Shown here: positions 47,011 through 56,653 of the stretch, piece by piece
How the letters are laid out: every line of letters begins with the position of its first letter
How positions within the stretch are numbered: the first letter of the stretch is position 1
DNA from: Streptomyces monashensis
GTDB lineage: Bacteria > Actinomycetota > Actinomycetes > Streptomycetales > Streptomycetaceae
Reading direction: 5' to 3'
Length of the DNA: 64,000 nucleotides
Assembly (NCBI RefSeq): GCF_001866665.1
Contig: NZ_MLYO01000066.1
Span: 16,687-80,686, forward strand
Notes under the pieces: generated by a model
Database searches by the model: none
What the model saw: the letters and a program-made list of their open reading frames with translations, nothing else
What the model was told of the DNA's origin: nothing
Made by a program: the position numbers and the translations under genes

Positions 47011-48264
47011 ATGACCACATCCGGCGCAGGCCTACGGCGCACGCTGGGCGTACACGACGCCGTTCTCGTCGGTCTCGGCTCGATGATCGGCGCCGGTGTC
47101 TTCTCGGCCCTGGGTCCGGCCGCCCGTGCGGCCGGGTCGGGTCTGCTGCCCGGACTGGCGCTCGCGGCCGTGGTGGCCTACTGCAACGCCATGTCCTCGG
47201 CCCGTCTCGCCGCTCGCTATCCGGCCTCCGGCGGGACGTACGTGTACGGCAGGGAGCGGCTGGGCGCCTTCTGGGGGTATATGGCCGGCTGGGCGTTCGT
47301 GGTCGGCAAGACGGCGTCCTGTGCGGCCATGGCGCTCACCGTGGGCGCCTACGTCTGGCCGGGGCAGGCGCACGCGCTGGCGATCGCGTCGGTGGTGGCG
47401 CTGACGGCCGTGAACTACGGCGGGATCCAGAAGTCTGCGTGGCTGACGCGGGTGATCGTGGCCGTCGTGCTGGCCGTCCTCGCGGCCGTGGTCGTCGTGT
47501 GCCTCGCCCCGGGGCGGGCCGACGCCGAACGGCTGGACATCGGGCTGTCGTCGGGCGCGGGCGGAGTGCTCCAGGCCGCCGGGCTGCTGTTCTTCGCGTT
47601 CGCCGGGTACGCGCGGATCGCGACGCTCGGCGAGGAGGTACGGGATCCGGCGCGGACGATCCCGCGCGCCGTCCCCCTGGCCCTCGGGATCACCCTGGTG
47701 GTGTACGCGTGCGTGGCCGTCGCCACGCTCGCCGTTCTCGGCCCGGACCGGCTCGGACAGGCGGCGGCGCCGCTGGCCGACGCCGTGCGGGCGGCCGGGG
47801 CGCCGGGCGTCGTGCCGGTGGTGCGCGCGGGGGCCGCGGTGGCCGCGCTGGGTTCGTTGCTCGCGCTGATCCTCGGGGTGTCCCGTACGACGCTCGCCAT
47901 GGCCCGGGACGGACATCTGCCCGGGGCGCTGGCGGCCGTACATCCCCGGTTCCGGGTGCCGCACCGGGCGGAGCTGGCCGTGGGCCTGGTGGTCGCCGCA
48001 CTGGCCGCGACGGTGGACGTGCGCGGCGCGATCGGCTTCTCGTCCTTCGGTGTACTGGCCTACTACGCCGTCGCCAACGCCTCCGCGTGGACGCTGAGTC
48101 CGGCCCTGCTGTCCCGCGTCATGCCCGTGGCGGGCCTGCTGGGTTGCGCCACGCTGGCATTCGCGCTGCCCGCCGGTTCGGTCGCGGCCGGAGCGGGCGT
48201 GCTCGTGGCGGGGGTGGCGGCCTACGGCGTACGGCGGTGGTGGGCGCACCGGCGCGGCGCGTGA
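47011..48264 (+). CDS. APC-family amino-acid permease
   Basis: A 417-residue permease with about 12 hydrophobic segments. The first helices carry the APC signature GLGSMIGAGVFSALGPAARA and the SARLAARYPASGGTYVYG loop. A GEEVRDPARTIPRAVPLAL element in the middle and the LGVSRTTLAMARDGHLP loop are also typical. Probably imports amino acids by proton symport. The ATG at 47011 lies after a typical GGCGGTAGGG-like region. Substrate cannot be read from sequence. Confidence 0.9.
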   Translation: MTTSGAGLRRTLGVHDAVLVGLGSMIGAGVFSALGPAARAAGSGLLPGLALAAVVAYCNAMSSARLAARYPASGGTYVYGRERLGAFWGYMAGWAFVVGKTASCAAMALTVGAYVWPGQAHALAIASVVALTAVNYGGIQKSAWLTRVIVAVVLAVLAAVVVVCLAPGRADAERLDIGLSSGAGGVLQAAGLLFFAFAGYARIATLGEEVRDPARTIPRAVPLALGITLVVYACVAVATLAVLGPDRLGQAAAPLADAVRAAGAPGVVPVVRAGAAVAALGSLLALILGVSRTTLAMARDGHLPGALAAVHPRFRVPHRAELAVGLVVAALAATVDVRGAIGFSSFGVLAYYAVANASAWTLSPALLSRVMPVAGLLGCATLAFALPAGSVAAGAGVLVAGVAAYGVRRWWAHRRGA

Positions 48265-48289
48265 CGCGCCGTCGGAGCACCGGTGACGG

Positions 48290-48301
48290 CACGCGCGCGT
48301 G
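48290..48301. repeat. CACGCGCGCGTG palindrome
   Basis: One 12-bp perfect copy in the 227-base space between the converging permease and yccF. Near copies with ACGCGTG follow at about 48366 and 48405. No gene is seen there. Confidence 0.65.
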
Positions 48302-48491
48302 AGCCGGCGTCAGTGCCGGACCGAGGCTCGGCACGACAGCGGGAGCAGTCGCCGGTGGCGGTACGTACGCGTGGCGCTCCGCCAGTGGCCTGGTGGACGC
48401 AACGCACGCGTGACAGGCCGTACGTGAGCTCTGCCGGTCGCCACACGCACACGCACGCGCGGGCGGTTGCGGCCCTCGCCCGTCGGCCCGC

Positions 48492-48884
48492 TCAGCGGCT
48501 GGCGAACGCCTGGTCCGTGGGGACGATCTCACGGCCCAGCGGCAGCAGGGAGACCGGGATCAGCTTGAAGTTGGCGATGGCGAACGGGATGCCGATGATC
48601 GTGATGCACAGGGCGATGCCGGTGACGATGTGGGCGATCGCCAGCCACCAGCCGGCCAGGATCAGCCACAGGACGTTGCCGATGCAGGAGGGGGCGCCCG
48701 CGTCCCGGCGCTCGACCGTGGTGTACCCGAAGGGCCACAGGGCGTAGAGACCGATACGGAAGGCCGCTATCCCGAAGGGGATACCGATGATGGTGATGCA
48801 CAGCAGGACGCCGGCGAACAGGTAGCCCAGGAACAGCCAGAAGCCGCTCAGGACGAGCCAAATGACGTTCAGGATGGTCTTCAC
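48492..48884 (-). CDS. YccF-domain membrane protein
   Basis: A 130-residue inner-membrane protein with two tandem YccF (DUF307) units: NVIWLVLSGFWLFLGYLFAG and NVLWLILAGWWLAIAHIVTG, each followed by CITIIGIPF. Four membrane helices are expected. The GTG start at 48884 overlaps the htpX stop (GTGA), so it is translationally coupled to htpX. Function unknown; the family is small and widespread. Confidence 0.92.
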   Translation of the reverse strand: MKTILNVIWLVLSGFWLFLGYLFAGVLLCITIIGIPFGIAAFRIGLYALWPFGYTTVERRDAGAPSCIGNVLWLILAGWWLAIAHIVTGIALCITIIGIPFAIANFKLIPVSLLPLGREIVPTDQAFASR

Positions 48885-49744
48885 CGGGTGCGTCCTGCCA
48901 TCTTCTCGAGCCGGGCGATGCGGTCCGCCATCGGCGGGTGCGTGGAGAACATTTTCGTCAGTCCCTGGCCCGCGCGGAAGGGGTTCGCGATCATCATGTG
49001 GCTGGCGGTCTCGATCCGGGGCTCCGGCGGCAGCGGCAGCTGCTGCGTGCCCACCTCCAGTTTGCGCAGGGCGCCGGCGAGGGCCAGCGGGTCGCCGGTG
49101 AGCTGGGCGCCGGAAGCGTCCGCCTCGTACTCGCGGGAGCGGCTGATGGCCAGCTGGATGAGGGTGGCGGCGAGCGGGCCGAGGATCATGATCAGGAGCA
49201 TGCCGAGCAGGCCGGGGCCGTCGTCGTCGTCCGAGCGGCCGATCGGGATGAGCCAGGCGAAGTTCACCAGGAACATGATCACCGAGGCGAGGGCGCCGGC
49301 GACCGAGGAGATGAGGATGTCCCGGTTGTAGACGTGGCTCAGCTCGTGCCCGATCACGCCCCGCAGCTCGCGCTCGTCGAGCAGACGGAGGATGCCCTCG
49401 GTGCAGCACACCGCGGCGTTGCGCGGGTTGCGCCCCGTGGCGAAGGCGTTGGGGGCCTCCGTGGGCGAGATGTAGAGGCGGGGCATGGGCTGGCGGGCCT
49501 GCGTGGACAGCTCGCGGACCATCCGGTAAAGCGCGGGGGCCTCGAACTCGCTGACCGGGCGGGCGCGCATCGAGCGGAGCGCCAGCTTGTCGCTGTTCCA
49601 GTACGCGTACGCGTTCGTGCCGAGCGCGATCAGGACGGCGACGATCAGGCCGGTGCGGCCGAAGAAGCTGCCGATGACGATGATGAGCGCGGACAGTCCC
49701 CCGAGGAGTACTGCGGTCCTGAGCCCGTTGTGCCGGCGGTGCAC
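48881..49744 (-). CDS. htpX: Zinc metalloprotease HtpX
   Basis: HtpX, 287 residues from a GTG at 49744 with GGAGG 7 bases upstream. The zinc site HELSH is at 133-137 and the third ligand is in REYEAD (Glu205). Two N-terminal and two central hydrophobic segments place it in the membrane. HtpX degrades misfolded membrane proteins. It is the second M48 peptidase in this window and is coupled to yccF. Confidence 0.95.
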   Translation of the reverse strand: MHRRHNGLRTAVLLGGLSALIIVIGSFFGRTGLIVAVLIALGTNAYAYWNSDKLALRSMRARPVSEFEAPALYRMVRELSTQARQPMPRLYISPTEAPNAFATGRNPRNAAVCCTEGILRLLDERELRGVIGHELSHVYNRDILISSVAGALASVIMFLVNFAWLIPIGRSDDDDGPGLLGMLLIMILGPLAATLIQLAISRSREYEADASGAQLTGDPLALAGALRKLEVGTQQLPLPPEPRIETASHMMIANPFRAGQGLTKMFSTHPPMADRIARLEKMAGRTR

Positions 49745-49934
49745 CGTACGCCCTCCAAATCCGTGCAGCTGGGGAACACTTTGGTCCAGTGGACCCTCCC
49801 GCTTGTAACAACGCCAGGCGGCGGCCACGAGTTCCCTGTGTCCGTGCGGGCGTCGCTCGGCTGTACGGGTGACGTGCTGTTTCTCTCCCCCGCGCGCGTG
49901 GGGTACGGATGCCGCACGCGCGCGGGGCGGTGTG

Positions 49935-51452
49935 TCAGAACAGTCCGGTGGCGGCGAAGCGGAGGACCAGCTGGGGTGCTCCGGACAGGGCGACGCCGAG
50001 GACCCCGGTGAGGGCGATGGCGGCTGTGAGAGGCGCCGGAACGTGGTGCCGCGCGGGCTCGCCCTCGGGGGCGCGGAACAGCAGGGCCGTCCACTGGAGG
50101 TAGTAGAAGAGGGCGATCACCACGTTGACGGCCATGACGACGGCGAGCCAGCCGAGGCCCGCGTCGACGGCCGCCGAGAACACGGTGACCTTGGCGAACA
50201 GGCCGATGACGCCCGGCGGGAGCCCGGCCAGGCACAGCAGGAAGAAGGCCAGGAGGAGCGCGGTGAGCGGGTTGGTGGCGTACAGGCCGCGGTAGTCGCT
50301 GATCCGGTTCAGTGCCCGGCTGCGGCCCACCAGGGCGGCCACCGCGAACGCGCCGAGGTTCACGGCGGCGTACATCAGCGCGTAGGCGACCGTGGAGCCG
50401 ATCGCCTTCTGCGGGTCCTCGGCGTACCCGGCGGCGGCGATCGGCACCAGCAGGTAGCCGGCCTGGCCGACGGAGGACCAGGCGAGCAGCCGTACGGCGC
50501 TGTACGCGCGCGTGGCCTGCTGGCGCAGGGCGCCGACGTTGCCGACGGTCATGGTGAGGGCGGCCAGGACGGCGAGCGCGGGTCCCCAGACGTCGGCGTA
50601 CGACGGGAACGCGACGACGGTGACGAGGATGAGGCCGGAGAAGCCGACCGCCTTGCCGACCACCGAAAGGTAGGCGGCGACGGGCAGCGGCGCACCCACG
50701 TACGTGTCGGGCACCCAGAAATGGAACGGGACGGCGGCTGTCTTGAAGGCGAAGCCGACGAGAGTGAGGACGACCCCGGTCTGGGCGAGGGTGTGCAACT
50801 GTCCGTCGATGTGGGTCAGCCGCTGCGCGACCTGGGTGAGGTACAGGGTGCCGGTGGAGGCGTAGACGAAGCTGACGCCCATCAGGCTGACCGCGGTGGC
50901 CGTGACCGAGGACAGGAAGAACTTCAGCGCGGCCTCGGAGGAGCGCTTGTCGCCGTGCCGGATGCCGACGAGGGCGAAGGCGGGCAGGGAGGCGACCTCC
51001 AGGGCGACGATCAGGGTGGCCAGGTCGCGGGAGGCGGGCAGCAGGGCGGCGCCGGCCGCGGAGGACAGCAGCAGGAACCAGAACTCCCCTGCGGGGACCC
51101 GCTGCTCGTCGTCCTTGAGGTTTGTGACCGACAGCAGTGCCGCCAGCAGCGCGCCGCCGAGGACCAGGAACTGGATGACGAGCGTGAAGTGGTCGGCGGT
51201 GTAGCTGCACGCGCGCGTGGCGCGGTCCACGCAGAAGGTGCTGCGGTGCCCGTCCAGGAGGGGCAGCAGCATCAGCGCGGCCAGGGCCAGGCCGGCGACC
51301 GAGACCCAGCCCAGAACGGCCTTGCGGGCCTCGGGCAGGAACAGGTCGGCGACCAGCACCGCGAGCGCGACCACGGCGGCGATGAGCGGCGGGGCGACGG
51401 CGAGCCAGTCGACGGACTGGACCAGCGACTCGGCGAGGGGCTGGGAGCTCAT
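49935..51452 (-). CDS. nuoN: NADH-quinone oxidoreductase subunit N
   Basis: NuoN, 505 residues, a proton-pumping antiporter-like subunit with about 14 helices. The conserved RLLAWSSVGQAGYLL and FKTAAVPFHFWVPDTYVG carry the lysine and histidine of the channel. ATG at 51452 overlaps the nuoM stop (ATGA). Last gene of the partial nuo operon. A CACGCGCGCGTG palindrome lies inside it (51208-51219). Confidence 0.94.
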   Translation of the reverse strand: MSSQPLAESLVQSVDWLAVAPPLIAAVVALAVLVADLFLPEARKAVLGWVSVAGLALAALMLLPLLDGHRSTFCVDRATRACSYTADHFTLVIQFLVLGGALLAALLSVTNLKDDEQRVPAGEFWFLLLSSAAGAALLPASRDLATLIVALEVASLPAFALVGIRHGDKRSSEAALKFFLSSVTATAVSLMGVSFVYASTGTLYLTQVAQRLTHIDGQLHTLAQTGVVLTLVGFAFKTAAVPFHFWVPDTYVGAPLPVAAYLSVVGKAVGFSGLILVTVVAFPSYADVWGPALAVLAALTMTVGNVGALRQQATRAYSAVRLLAWSSVGQAGYLLVPIAAAGYAEDPQKAIGSTVAYALMYAAVNLGAFAVAALVGRSRALNRISDYRGLYATNPLTALLLAFFLLCLAGLPPGVIGLFAKVTVFSAAVDAGLGWLAVVMAVNVVIALFYYLQWTALLFRAPEGEPARHHVPAPLTAAIALTGVLGVALSGAPQLVLRFAATGLF

Positions 51453-53023
51453 CGGGTGCCTCCTGCGAGGAGCTGGTGCACGGCCGGGTCGGTCAGGCCG
51501 AGCAGGGCCCTGGGCCACAGCCCGGCGCCGACGGTGAGGGCGACGAGCGGGGTCCAGGCGGCGAACTCGTAGCCGTGGACGTCGGCGAGCTCCGGGACTT
51601 CCTGGTCCGCGCCGCCCATGCAGACGCGGCGGACCACGATCAGCATGTAGGCGGCGGTCAGCAGCGTGCCGAACGCACCGATCGCCATGAAGGTGAGGAA
51701 CGCGGGCCGGCTGAGGCCGGCGGCGGGCTCGAACGCGCCGAACAGGGCCAGCATCTCGCCCCAGAACCCGGCGAGCCCGGGCAGCCCGAGCGAGGCGACG
51801 GCGGCGAACGCGAGCAGTCCGCCCAGGCGCGGTGCCTTGCCGTACAGCGCGGCGCCGGTCTCCTCGGCGAGGGCGTCGAGGTCGGTCGTGCCCGTACGGT
51901 CCTTCAGGCCGCCGACCAGGAAGAACAGCAGGCCCGTGATGAGGCCGTGGGCGATGTTGGCGAACAGGGCGCCGTTCACGCCGGTCGGGGTCATGGTGGC
52001 GATGCCCAGCAGGACGAAGCCCATGTGGCCGACGGAGGAGTAGGCGATCAGCCGCTTGAGGTCGCCCTTAGCGCCCCGCTTGGCCAGGGCCAGGCAGGCC
52101 AGCGATCCGTAGATGATCCCGACGACGGCGAACGCGGCGAGGTACGGCGCGAAGGTGTGGAAGCCGTGCGGCGCGATCGGCAGCAGGATCCGGACGAACC
52201 CGTACGTACCCATCTTCAGCAGGACACCGGCCAGCAGGACAGAGCCGACGGTCGGGGCAGCGGTGTGGGCTTCGGGCAGCCAGCTGTGCAGCGGCCACAT
52301 CGGGGCCTTGACCGCGAGTCCGATCCCGATCGCCAGAACGGCGATGACCTGCACAGATGCAGTGAGAGGCCGGCCGTTGTCAGTGGCGAGTGCCACCATG
52401 TCGAACGTGCCCGCCTTGATTCCGATCAGGAGCAGGCCGAGCAGCATGACGACGGAGCCGAGCAGCGTGAACAGGATGAACTTCCACGCGGCCCGGGTCC
52501 GCCCCTCGCCGCCCCAGCGGACGATGAGGAAGTACATCGGGATGAGCACCGTCTCGAACGCGAGGAAGAACAGCAGCAGGTCGAGGACGGCGAACGTGGC
52601 GAGGGTGCCGGACTCGAGCAGGAGCAGCAGCGCGACGAACGCCTTGGGGGAGCCGCCCGCCGGCGGCTTGAAGTAGGAGTACAGCGCGCAGAGGAAGGTC
52701 AGCAGCGCGGTCAGGACCAGAAGGGGGAGCGAGATGCCGTCGATGCCGAGGTGGATCCGCACGTCGAGCGCGGGGATCCAGCTGATGTCGGTCGTGGCCT
52801 GCATCTTCGACGGGTGGTCGCTGTCGAAGCCGAGCGCGAGGACGATCGCGGCGATGAGGATCGCGCCGGTCACGGTGACACCGTGGCGCAGCACGGCCTG
52901 CCCGGGCGACTTCCCCTTCAGCCCGGGCGGGGCGGGCAGGAGGGCGGCGACGGCACCGAGGAGCGGGCCGACGACGACGAACGCCAGAAGGAACTGCATC
53001 ACGGACTCGTTGATATCGATCAC
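51449..53023 (-). CDS. nuoM: NADH-quinone oxidoreductase subunit M
   Basis: NuoM, 524 residues, antiporter-like proton pump of complex I. The signature LIAYSSVGHMGFVLLG and KAPMWPLHSWLPEAHTAAPT with its conserved Lys/His are present. GTG start at 53023, 7 bases after the nuoL stop. Translationally coupled to nuoN. Confidence 0.94.
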   Translation of the reverse strand: MIDINESVMQFLLAFVVVGPLLGAVAALLPAPPGLKGKSPGQAVLRHGVTVTGAILIAAIVLALGFDSDHPSKMQATTDISWIPALDVRIHLGIDGISLPLLVLTALLTFLCALYSYFKPPAGGSPKAFVALLLLLESGTLATFAVLDLLLFFLAFETVLIPMYFLIVRWGGEGRTRAAWKFILFTLLGSVVMLLGLLLIGIKAGTFDMVALATDNGRPLTASVQVIAVLAIGIGLAVKAPMWPLHSWLPEAHTAAPTVGSVLLAGVLLKMGTYGFVRILLPIAPHGFHTFAPYLAAFAVVGIIYGSLACLALAKRGAKGDLKRLIAYSSVGHMGFVLLGIATMTPTGVNGALFANIAHGLITGLLFFLVGGLKDRTGTTDLDALAEETGAALYGKAPRLGGLLAFAAVASLGLPGLAGFWGEMLALFGAFEPAAGLSRPAFLTFMAIGAFGTLLTAAYMLIVVRRVCMGGADQEVPELADVHGYEFAAWTPLVALTVGAGLWPRALLGLTDPAVHQLLAGGTR

Positions 53024-53029
53024 GCCTGC

Positions 53030-55051
53030 TCACGCTCCGGTGGCGACGAGGACGACGGCGACCGCCAGGACGACGGTGCCGGCGAGCAGCGCGCTCACAT
53101 AGGTCTGCACATTGCCGGTCTGCGCCCGCCGCACGGCGGCCCCGAGCACGCGGGGCAGGGCGGCCGCGCCGCGTACGTAGGTGTCGACGACCTCGCGGTC
53201 GAGGAATCGCACGAGGCTCGCACCGGCCTGGACGGGGCGGACGAACAGCGCCGCGTATACGGCGTCCAGGTGGAAGCCGGTGGCCGCGTGCCGGTACAGC
53301 GGGCCGAGCAGCAGCCGCGCGGGGTCGGGCGCGTGGGCGAGGTCGCGGTCGGCCGGGCCCCGGTCGGCGAGGGCGTGGGCCTCGACGAGGCTCGCGTCTC
53401 CCTCCGGATGCGCGGCGGCCTCCCCCTGGAGGTGTTCCCACGCGAAGGAGGGCGCGGGCCCCGCCGGGGTACGGGCGGCGATCGCACTGGTGCGCTGCCA
53501 GGCGCCGTAGGTGAGCAGTCCGCCGACCAGCGCGAGGCCGGTGCCGAGGATGGAGGTGAGCAGCGTCGGGGTCAGGTCACGGCCGTCGAACCAGCCGGGC
53601 AGCGCGCGGTAGGCGAGCCCGCCGAAAGCCAGGGAGGGCACGGCCAGGACCCACAGCACCGCGTTCATCGTCAGCGGCTGGCGGCCGTGATCGGGTGCCT
53701 CGGTGCCCCGGCCGCGGAAGGCCAGCAGCCACAGGCGGGTCGCGTAGGCGGCGGTGAGCAGGGCCGTGAGCAGACCGGCGACGAGGACGATCCAGCCCGC
53801 CGCTCCGGGAGCGTGGTCGGTGTTCCCCGTGGCCACGTGCTCGGCGGCGCCGAGGACGGATTCCTTGGAGAAGAAGCCGCTGAACGGCGGGATCGCGGCG
53901 AGCGCCAGCAGCGCCACGGTCATCGTCCAGTAGGCGTCCGGGACGCGCTCGCGCAGGCCGTGCATGCGGGACATGGCCGCCAGCGAGTTGGTGCCGGCGG
54001 CGTGGATGATCACGCCGGCCGCGAGGAACAGCAGCGCCTTGAAGGCGCCGTGGGACAGGAGGTGGAAGACGGCGGCACCGCGGTCGCCGACGGCGAGGGC
54101 ACCGGTCATGTAGCCGAGCTGGCCGATCGTCGAGTAGGCGAGGACGCGCTTGATGTCGTCCTGGGCGAGCGCGGCGAGCGCCGAGCCGGCCATGGTGACG
54201 GCGGCCATGACGGCGAGGACGACCATCGCGGCCCGGGAGGCCTCGAACACCGGAAGGAGACGGGCGATGAAGTAGACGCCGGCGGCGACCATCGTCGCCG
54301 CGTGGATCAGCGCCGAGACCGGCGTGGGACCCGCCATCGCGTCCGGGAGCCAGGTGTGCAGCGGGAACTGCGCCGACTTGCCGGCCACTCCCGCGAGGAG
54401 CAGCAGGGCGGTCACGGTCGGGTGGTCGAGACCGCCGCTCGTCATGGCGCCGAGGATCCGGGTGATGCGGAACGATCCGGCGTCGGCGCCGAGGGCGAAC
54501 AGGCCGATGAGGAACGGGACGTCGCCGAGCTTGGTGACCAGGAAGGCCTTCAGGGAGGCGGCGCGGGCCTCGGGGGTCTCCCAGTAGTGGCCGACCAGGA
54601 AGTAGGAGCAGATGCCCATGACTTCCCAGCCGACCAGCAGCACGATCAGGTCGCCGGAGTAGACGACCAGGAGCATCGCGGAGGTGAACAGGGAGACGAG
54701 AGCGGCGTACGACGGGTAGCGCGGGTCGTCGCGCAGATAGCCGGTCGAGTAGATCTGCACGCAGGACGCGACGAACGCGACCAGGATCGCGACGAGCGCG
54801 GCGAAGCCGTCGATGTGCAGGGCCAGCTCGACCGGGACCGAGCCGGTGGGTGTCAGCTCCGTGTGGGCGTCGACGGCCCGGCCGCCGCCCTGGTCGGCGG
54901 CGACCAGCGCGGCGAGGCCGAGCGAGACCAGCGGCGGCAGCACGGCGAGCGGGCGGACGAACCCGGGCGCGGTGCGGCCGAGCAGCAGGCCGGCCACGGC
55001 GCCCAGCAACGGCATGAGGGGGACGAGAACGGCGAGGTGGATCGTGGTCAC
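53030..55051 (-). CDS. nuoL: NADH-quinone oxidoreductase subunit L
   Basis: NuoL, 673 residues, the distal proton pump with a long lateral helix. Conserved GWEVMGICSYFLVGHYW, QFPLHTWLPDAMAGPTPVSA and LAYSTIGQLGYMTGA are seen. GTG start at 55051 overlaps the nuoK stop. The C-terminal 150 residues include the transverse helix and a final membrane helix. Confidence 0.95.
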   Translation of the reverse strand: MTTIHLAVLVPLMPLLGAVAGLLLGRTAPGFVRPLAVLPPLVSLGLAALVAADQGGGRAVDAHTELTPTGSVPVELALHIDGFAALVAILVAFVASCVQIYSTGYLRDDPRYPSYAALVSLFTSAMLLVVYSGDLIVLLVGWEVMGICSYFLVGHYWETPEARAASLKAFLVTKLGDVPFLIGLFALGADAGSFRITRILGAMTSGGLDHPTVTALLLLAGVAGKSAQFPLHTWLPDAMAGPTPVSALIHAATMVAAGVYFIARLLPVFEASRAAMVVLAVMAAVTMAGSALAALAQDDIKRVLAYSTIGQLGYMTGALAVGDRGAAVFHLLSHGAFKALLFLAAGVIIHAAGTNSLAAMSRMHGLRERVPDAYWTMTVALLALAAIPPFSGFFSKESVLGAAEHVATGNTDHAPGAAGWIVLVAGLLTALLTAAYATRLWLLAFRGRGTEAPDHGRQPLTMNAVLWVLAVPSLAFGGLAYRALPGWFDGRDLTPTLLTSILGTGLALVGGLLTYGAWQRTSAIAARTPAGPAPSFAWEHLQGEAAAHPEGDASLVEAHALADRGPADRDLAHAPDPARLLLGPLYRHAATGFHLDAVYAALFVRPVQAGASLVRFLDREVVDTYVRGAAALPRVLGAAVRRAQTGNVQTYVSALLAGTVVLAVAVVLVATGA

Positions 55052-55437
55052 GCGGTGGCCTCAGCCTTCTCGGCCGCGGAGGTGCCGGGGCCCTCGGCGC
55101 CGGGACCGCCGGCCTCGGGGCCCTCGGCGGTGTCGCGGAGCTTGTCGATGTCGGAGGTGCCGCGGTTGCGGTAGACGGCGAGCACGATCGCCAGGCCGAT
55201 GCCGATCTCGGCGGCGGCGATGGCGATGGTGAACAGGGTCAGCGCCTGGCCGGAGTGCAGGGTGTCCCTGGCGGCCCGGCTCAGCCAGACGTCGAAGGCG
55301 ACCAGGTTGAGGTTGACGGCGTTGAGCATCAGCTCGACCGACATGAGGACCAGGATCGCGTTGCGGCGCGCGAGGACGCCGTACAGCCCGGTGCAGAACA
55401 GCAGGGCGGAGAGAACGGCGGGATAGGCGAGGTGCAT
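55048..55437 (-). CDS. nuoK: NADH-quinone oxidoreductase subunit K
   Basis: NuoK, 129 residues. The three-helix core with the essential glutamates (LMSVELMLNAVNL and AAAEIGIGLAIV) matches the family; a Glu/Gly-rich tail of about 30 residues is added at the C-terminus. ATG at 55437 overlaps the nuoJ stop (ATGA). Confidence 0.93.
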   Translation of the reverse strand: MHLAYPAVLSALLFCTGLYGVLARRNAILVLMSVELMLNAVNLNLVAFDVWLSRAARDTLHSGQALTLFTIAIAAAEIGIGLAIVLAVYRNRGTSDIDKLRDTAEGPEAGGPGAEGPGTSAAEKAEATA

Positions 55438-56105
55438 CAGCGGACACCTTCCTTCTCGCCCGGGTGAATTCCGGAATCGCTACCGGAATCCGTGACGGAA
55501 GGGGAACTCTCGGTGACCGCCCGGGAGTTCACAGGGGGAGGGCCCGACTCCGCCTTCGCCTTGCGGGACAGGACGATCGCGCCGACCAGGGCCGCGAGGA
55601 GCAGGACGGACAGGGCCTCGAAGGGCAGCACCCAGTGCCGGAACAGGCTCTCACCGGTGACGCGGGTGGTGCCGGCGGCGGGGCCGGTCAGGTCGATCCA
55701 CGTGGTGCGGAAGGCGTCGACCACCACCCAGACCAGCGCTACAGCGGCGGCGGCCGCGACGGCGAGGGCGACCCAGCGGTTGCCCGAGTCGGCGTCCGGG
55801 GACCGGCCGATCGGCGCCTTGGTGAGCATCAGACCGAACAGAAGGAGGACGACGACGGAACCGACGTAGATGAGGACCTGCACCCAGGCGATGAACTCGG
55901 CGGTGAGCAGGAGGTACTCGACGGCGAGGCCGCCGAGCGCGACCACCAGCCACAGGGCGGCGTGCACCAGCTGACGGGTGGTGACCGTGATCAGGGCCGC
56001 GCCGAAGGTGGCGAGGCCGACGAGCAGGAAGGCGATCTCGACACCGGTCGGGGACAGAAACCCGTGCGGGGCTGCCGCCAGGCTCACGGCTGCGGCGGGG
56101 CTCAC
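55437..56105 (-). CDS. nuoJ: NADH-quinone oxidoreductase subunit J
   Basis: NuoJ, 222 residues from a GTG at 56105 that overlaps the nuoI stop (GTGA). The hydrophobic helices include EFIAWVQVLIYVGSVVVLLL, the conserved YVGAV-type segment of this subunit. A Ser-rich, acidic tail of about 30 residues is added. Confidence 0.92.
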   Translation of the reverse strand: MSPAAAVSLAAAPHGFLSPTGVEIAFLLVGLATFGAALITVTTRQLVHAALWLVVALGGLAVEYLLLTAEFIAWVQVLIYVGSVVVLLLFGLMLTKAPIGRSPDADSGNRWVALAVAAAAAVALVWVVVDAFRTTWIDLTGPAAGTTRVTGESLFRHWVLPFEALSVLLLAALVGAIVLSRKAKAESGPPPVNSRAVTESSPSVTDSGSDSGIHPGEKEGVR

Positions 56106-56653
56106 GACTGCTCCTCCCCCGGTTCGGCCTGCGCGGCCGCCAGCTTCTCGGCGGTCTTGCGGGCGGCCACGATCTCCTTCGGCTCCTCGGCGGCGGGGTC
56201 GAGGGCGGGCGGGGCCGGGACGGTCCACATCCACTCGCGGAGCTTGTCGCGCTCGTGGGTGAGGTCGTGGATGTCGGTCTCGGCGTACTCGAACTCCGGG
56301 GACCAGAACAGCGCGTCGAAAGGACAGACCTCGATGCAGATACCGCAGTACATGCACAGGGAGAAGTCGATCGCGAACCGGTCGAGGACGTTGCGGCTGC
56401 GCTCGCGGCCGCCGGGGGCGGCGGGCGGGACGGTCTCCTTGTGGGAGTCGATGTAGATGCACCAGTCCGGGCACTCGCGGGCGCAGAGCATGCAGACCGT
56501 GCAGTTCTCCTCGAACAGGCCGATCACGCCACGGGTGCGCGGAGGCAGTTCGGGCTGGGCGTCCGGGTACTGCTCGGTGACGGACTTCCGCGTCATCGTG
56601 CGGAGGGTGACGGCCAAGCCTTTGGCGAGGCCGCTGCCAGGAATGGGGGCCAT
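56102..56653 (-). CDS. nuoI: NADH-quinone oxidoreductase subunit I
   Basis: NuoI, 183 residues, carries two 4Fe-4S clusters of the connecting chain. Both motifs are intact: CTVCMLCARECPDWC and CMYCGICIEVCPFDALF. A Glu/Ala-rich tail follows. The ATG at 56653 overlaps the nuoH stop (TAATG). Note that the electron-input module (NuoE, F, G) that should feed these clusters is missing from this operon. Confidence 0.94.
   Translation of the reverse strand: MAPIPGSGLAKGLAVTLRTMTRKSVTEQYPDAQPELPPRTRGVIGLFEENCTVCMLCARECPDWCIYIDSHKETVPPAAPGGRERSRNVLDRFAIDFSLCMYCGICIEVCPFDALFWSPEFEYAETDIHDLTHERDKLREWMWTVPAPPALDPAAEEPKEIVAARKTAEKLAAAQAEPGEEQS

Noticed and set aside
51476..55174. A plus-strand open frame of over 1200 codons opposite nuoL and nuoM
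   Set aside because: Antisense shadow of clearly recognised complex I genes; the product is Glu/Gly/Arg-rich and has no domain.
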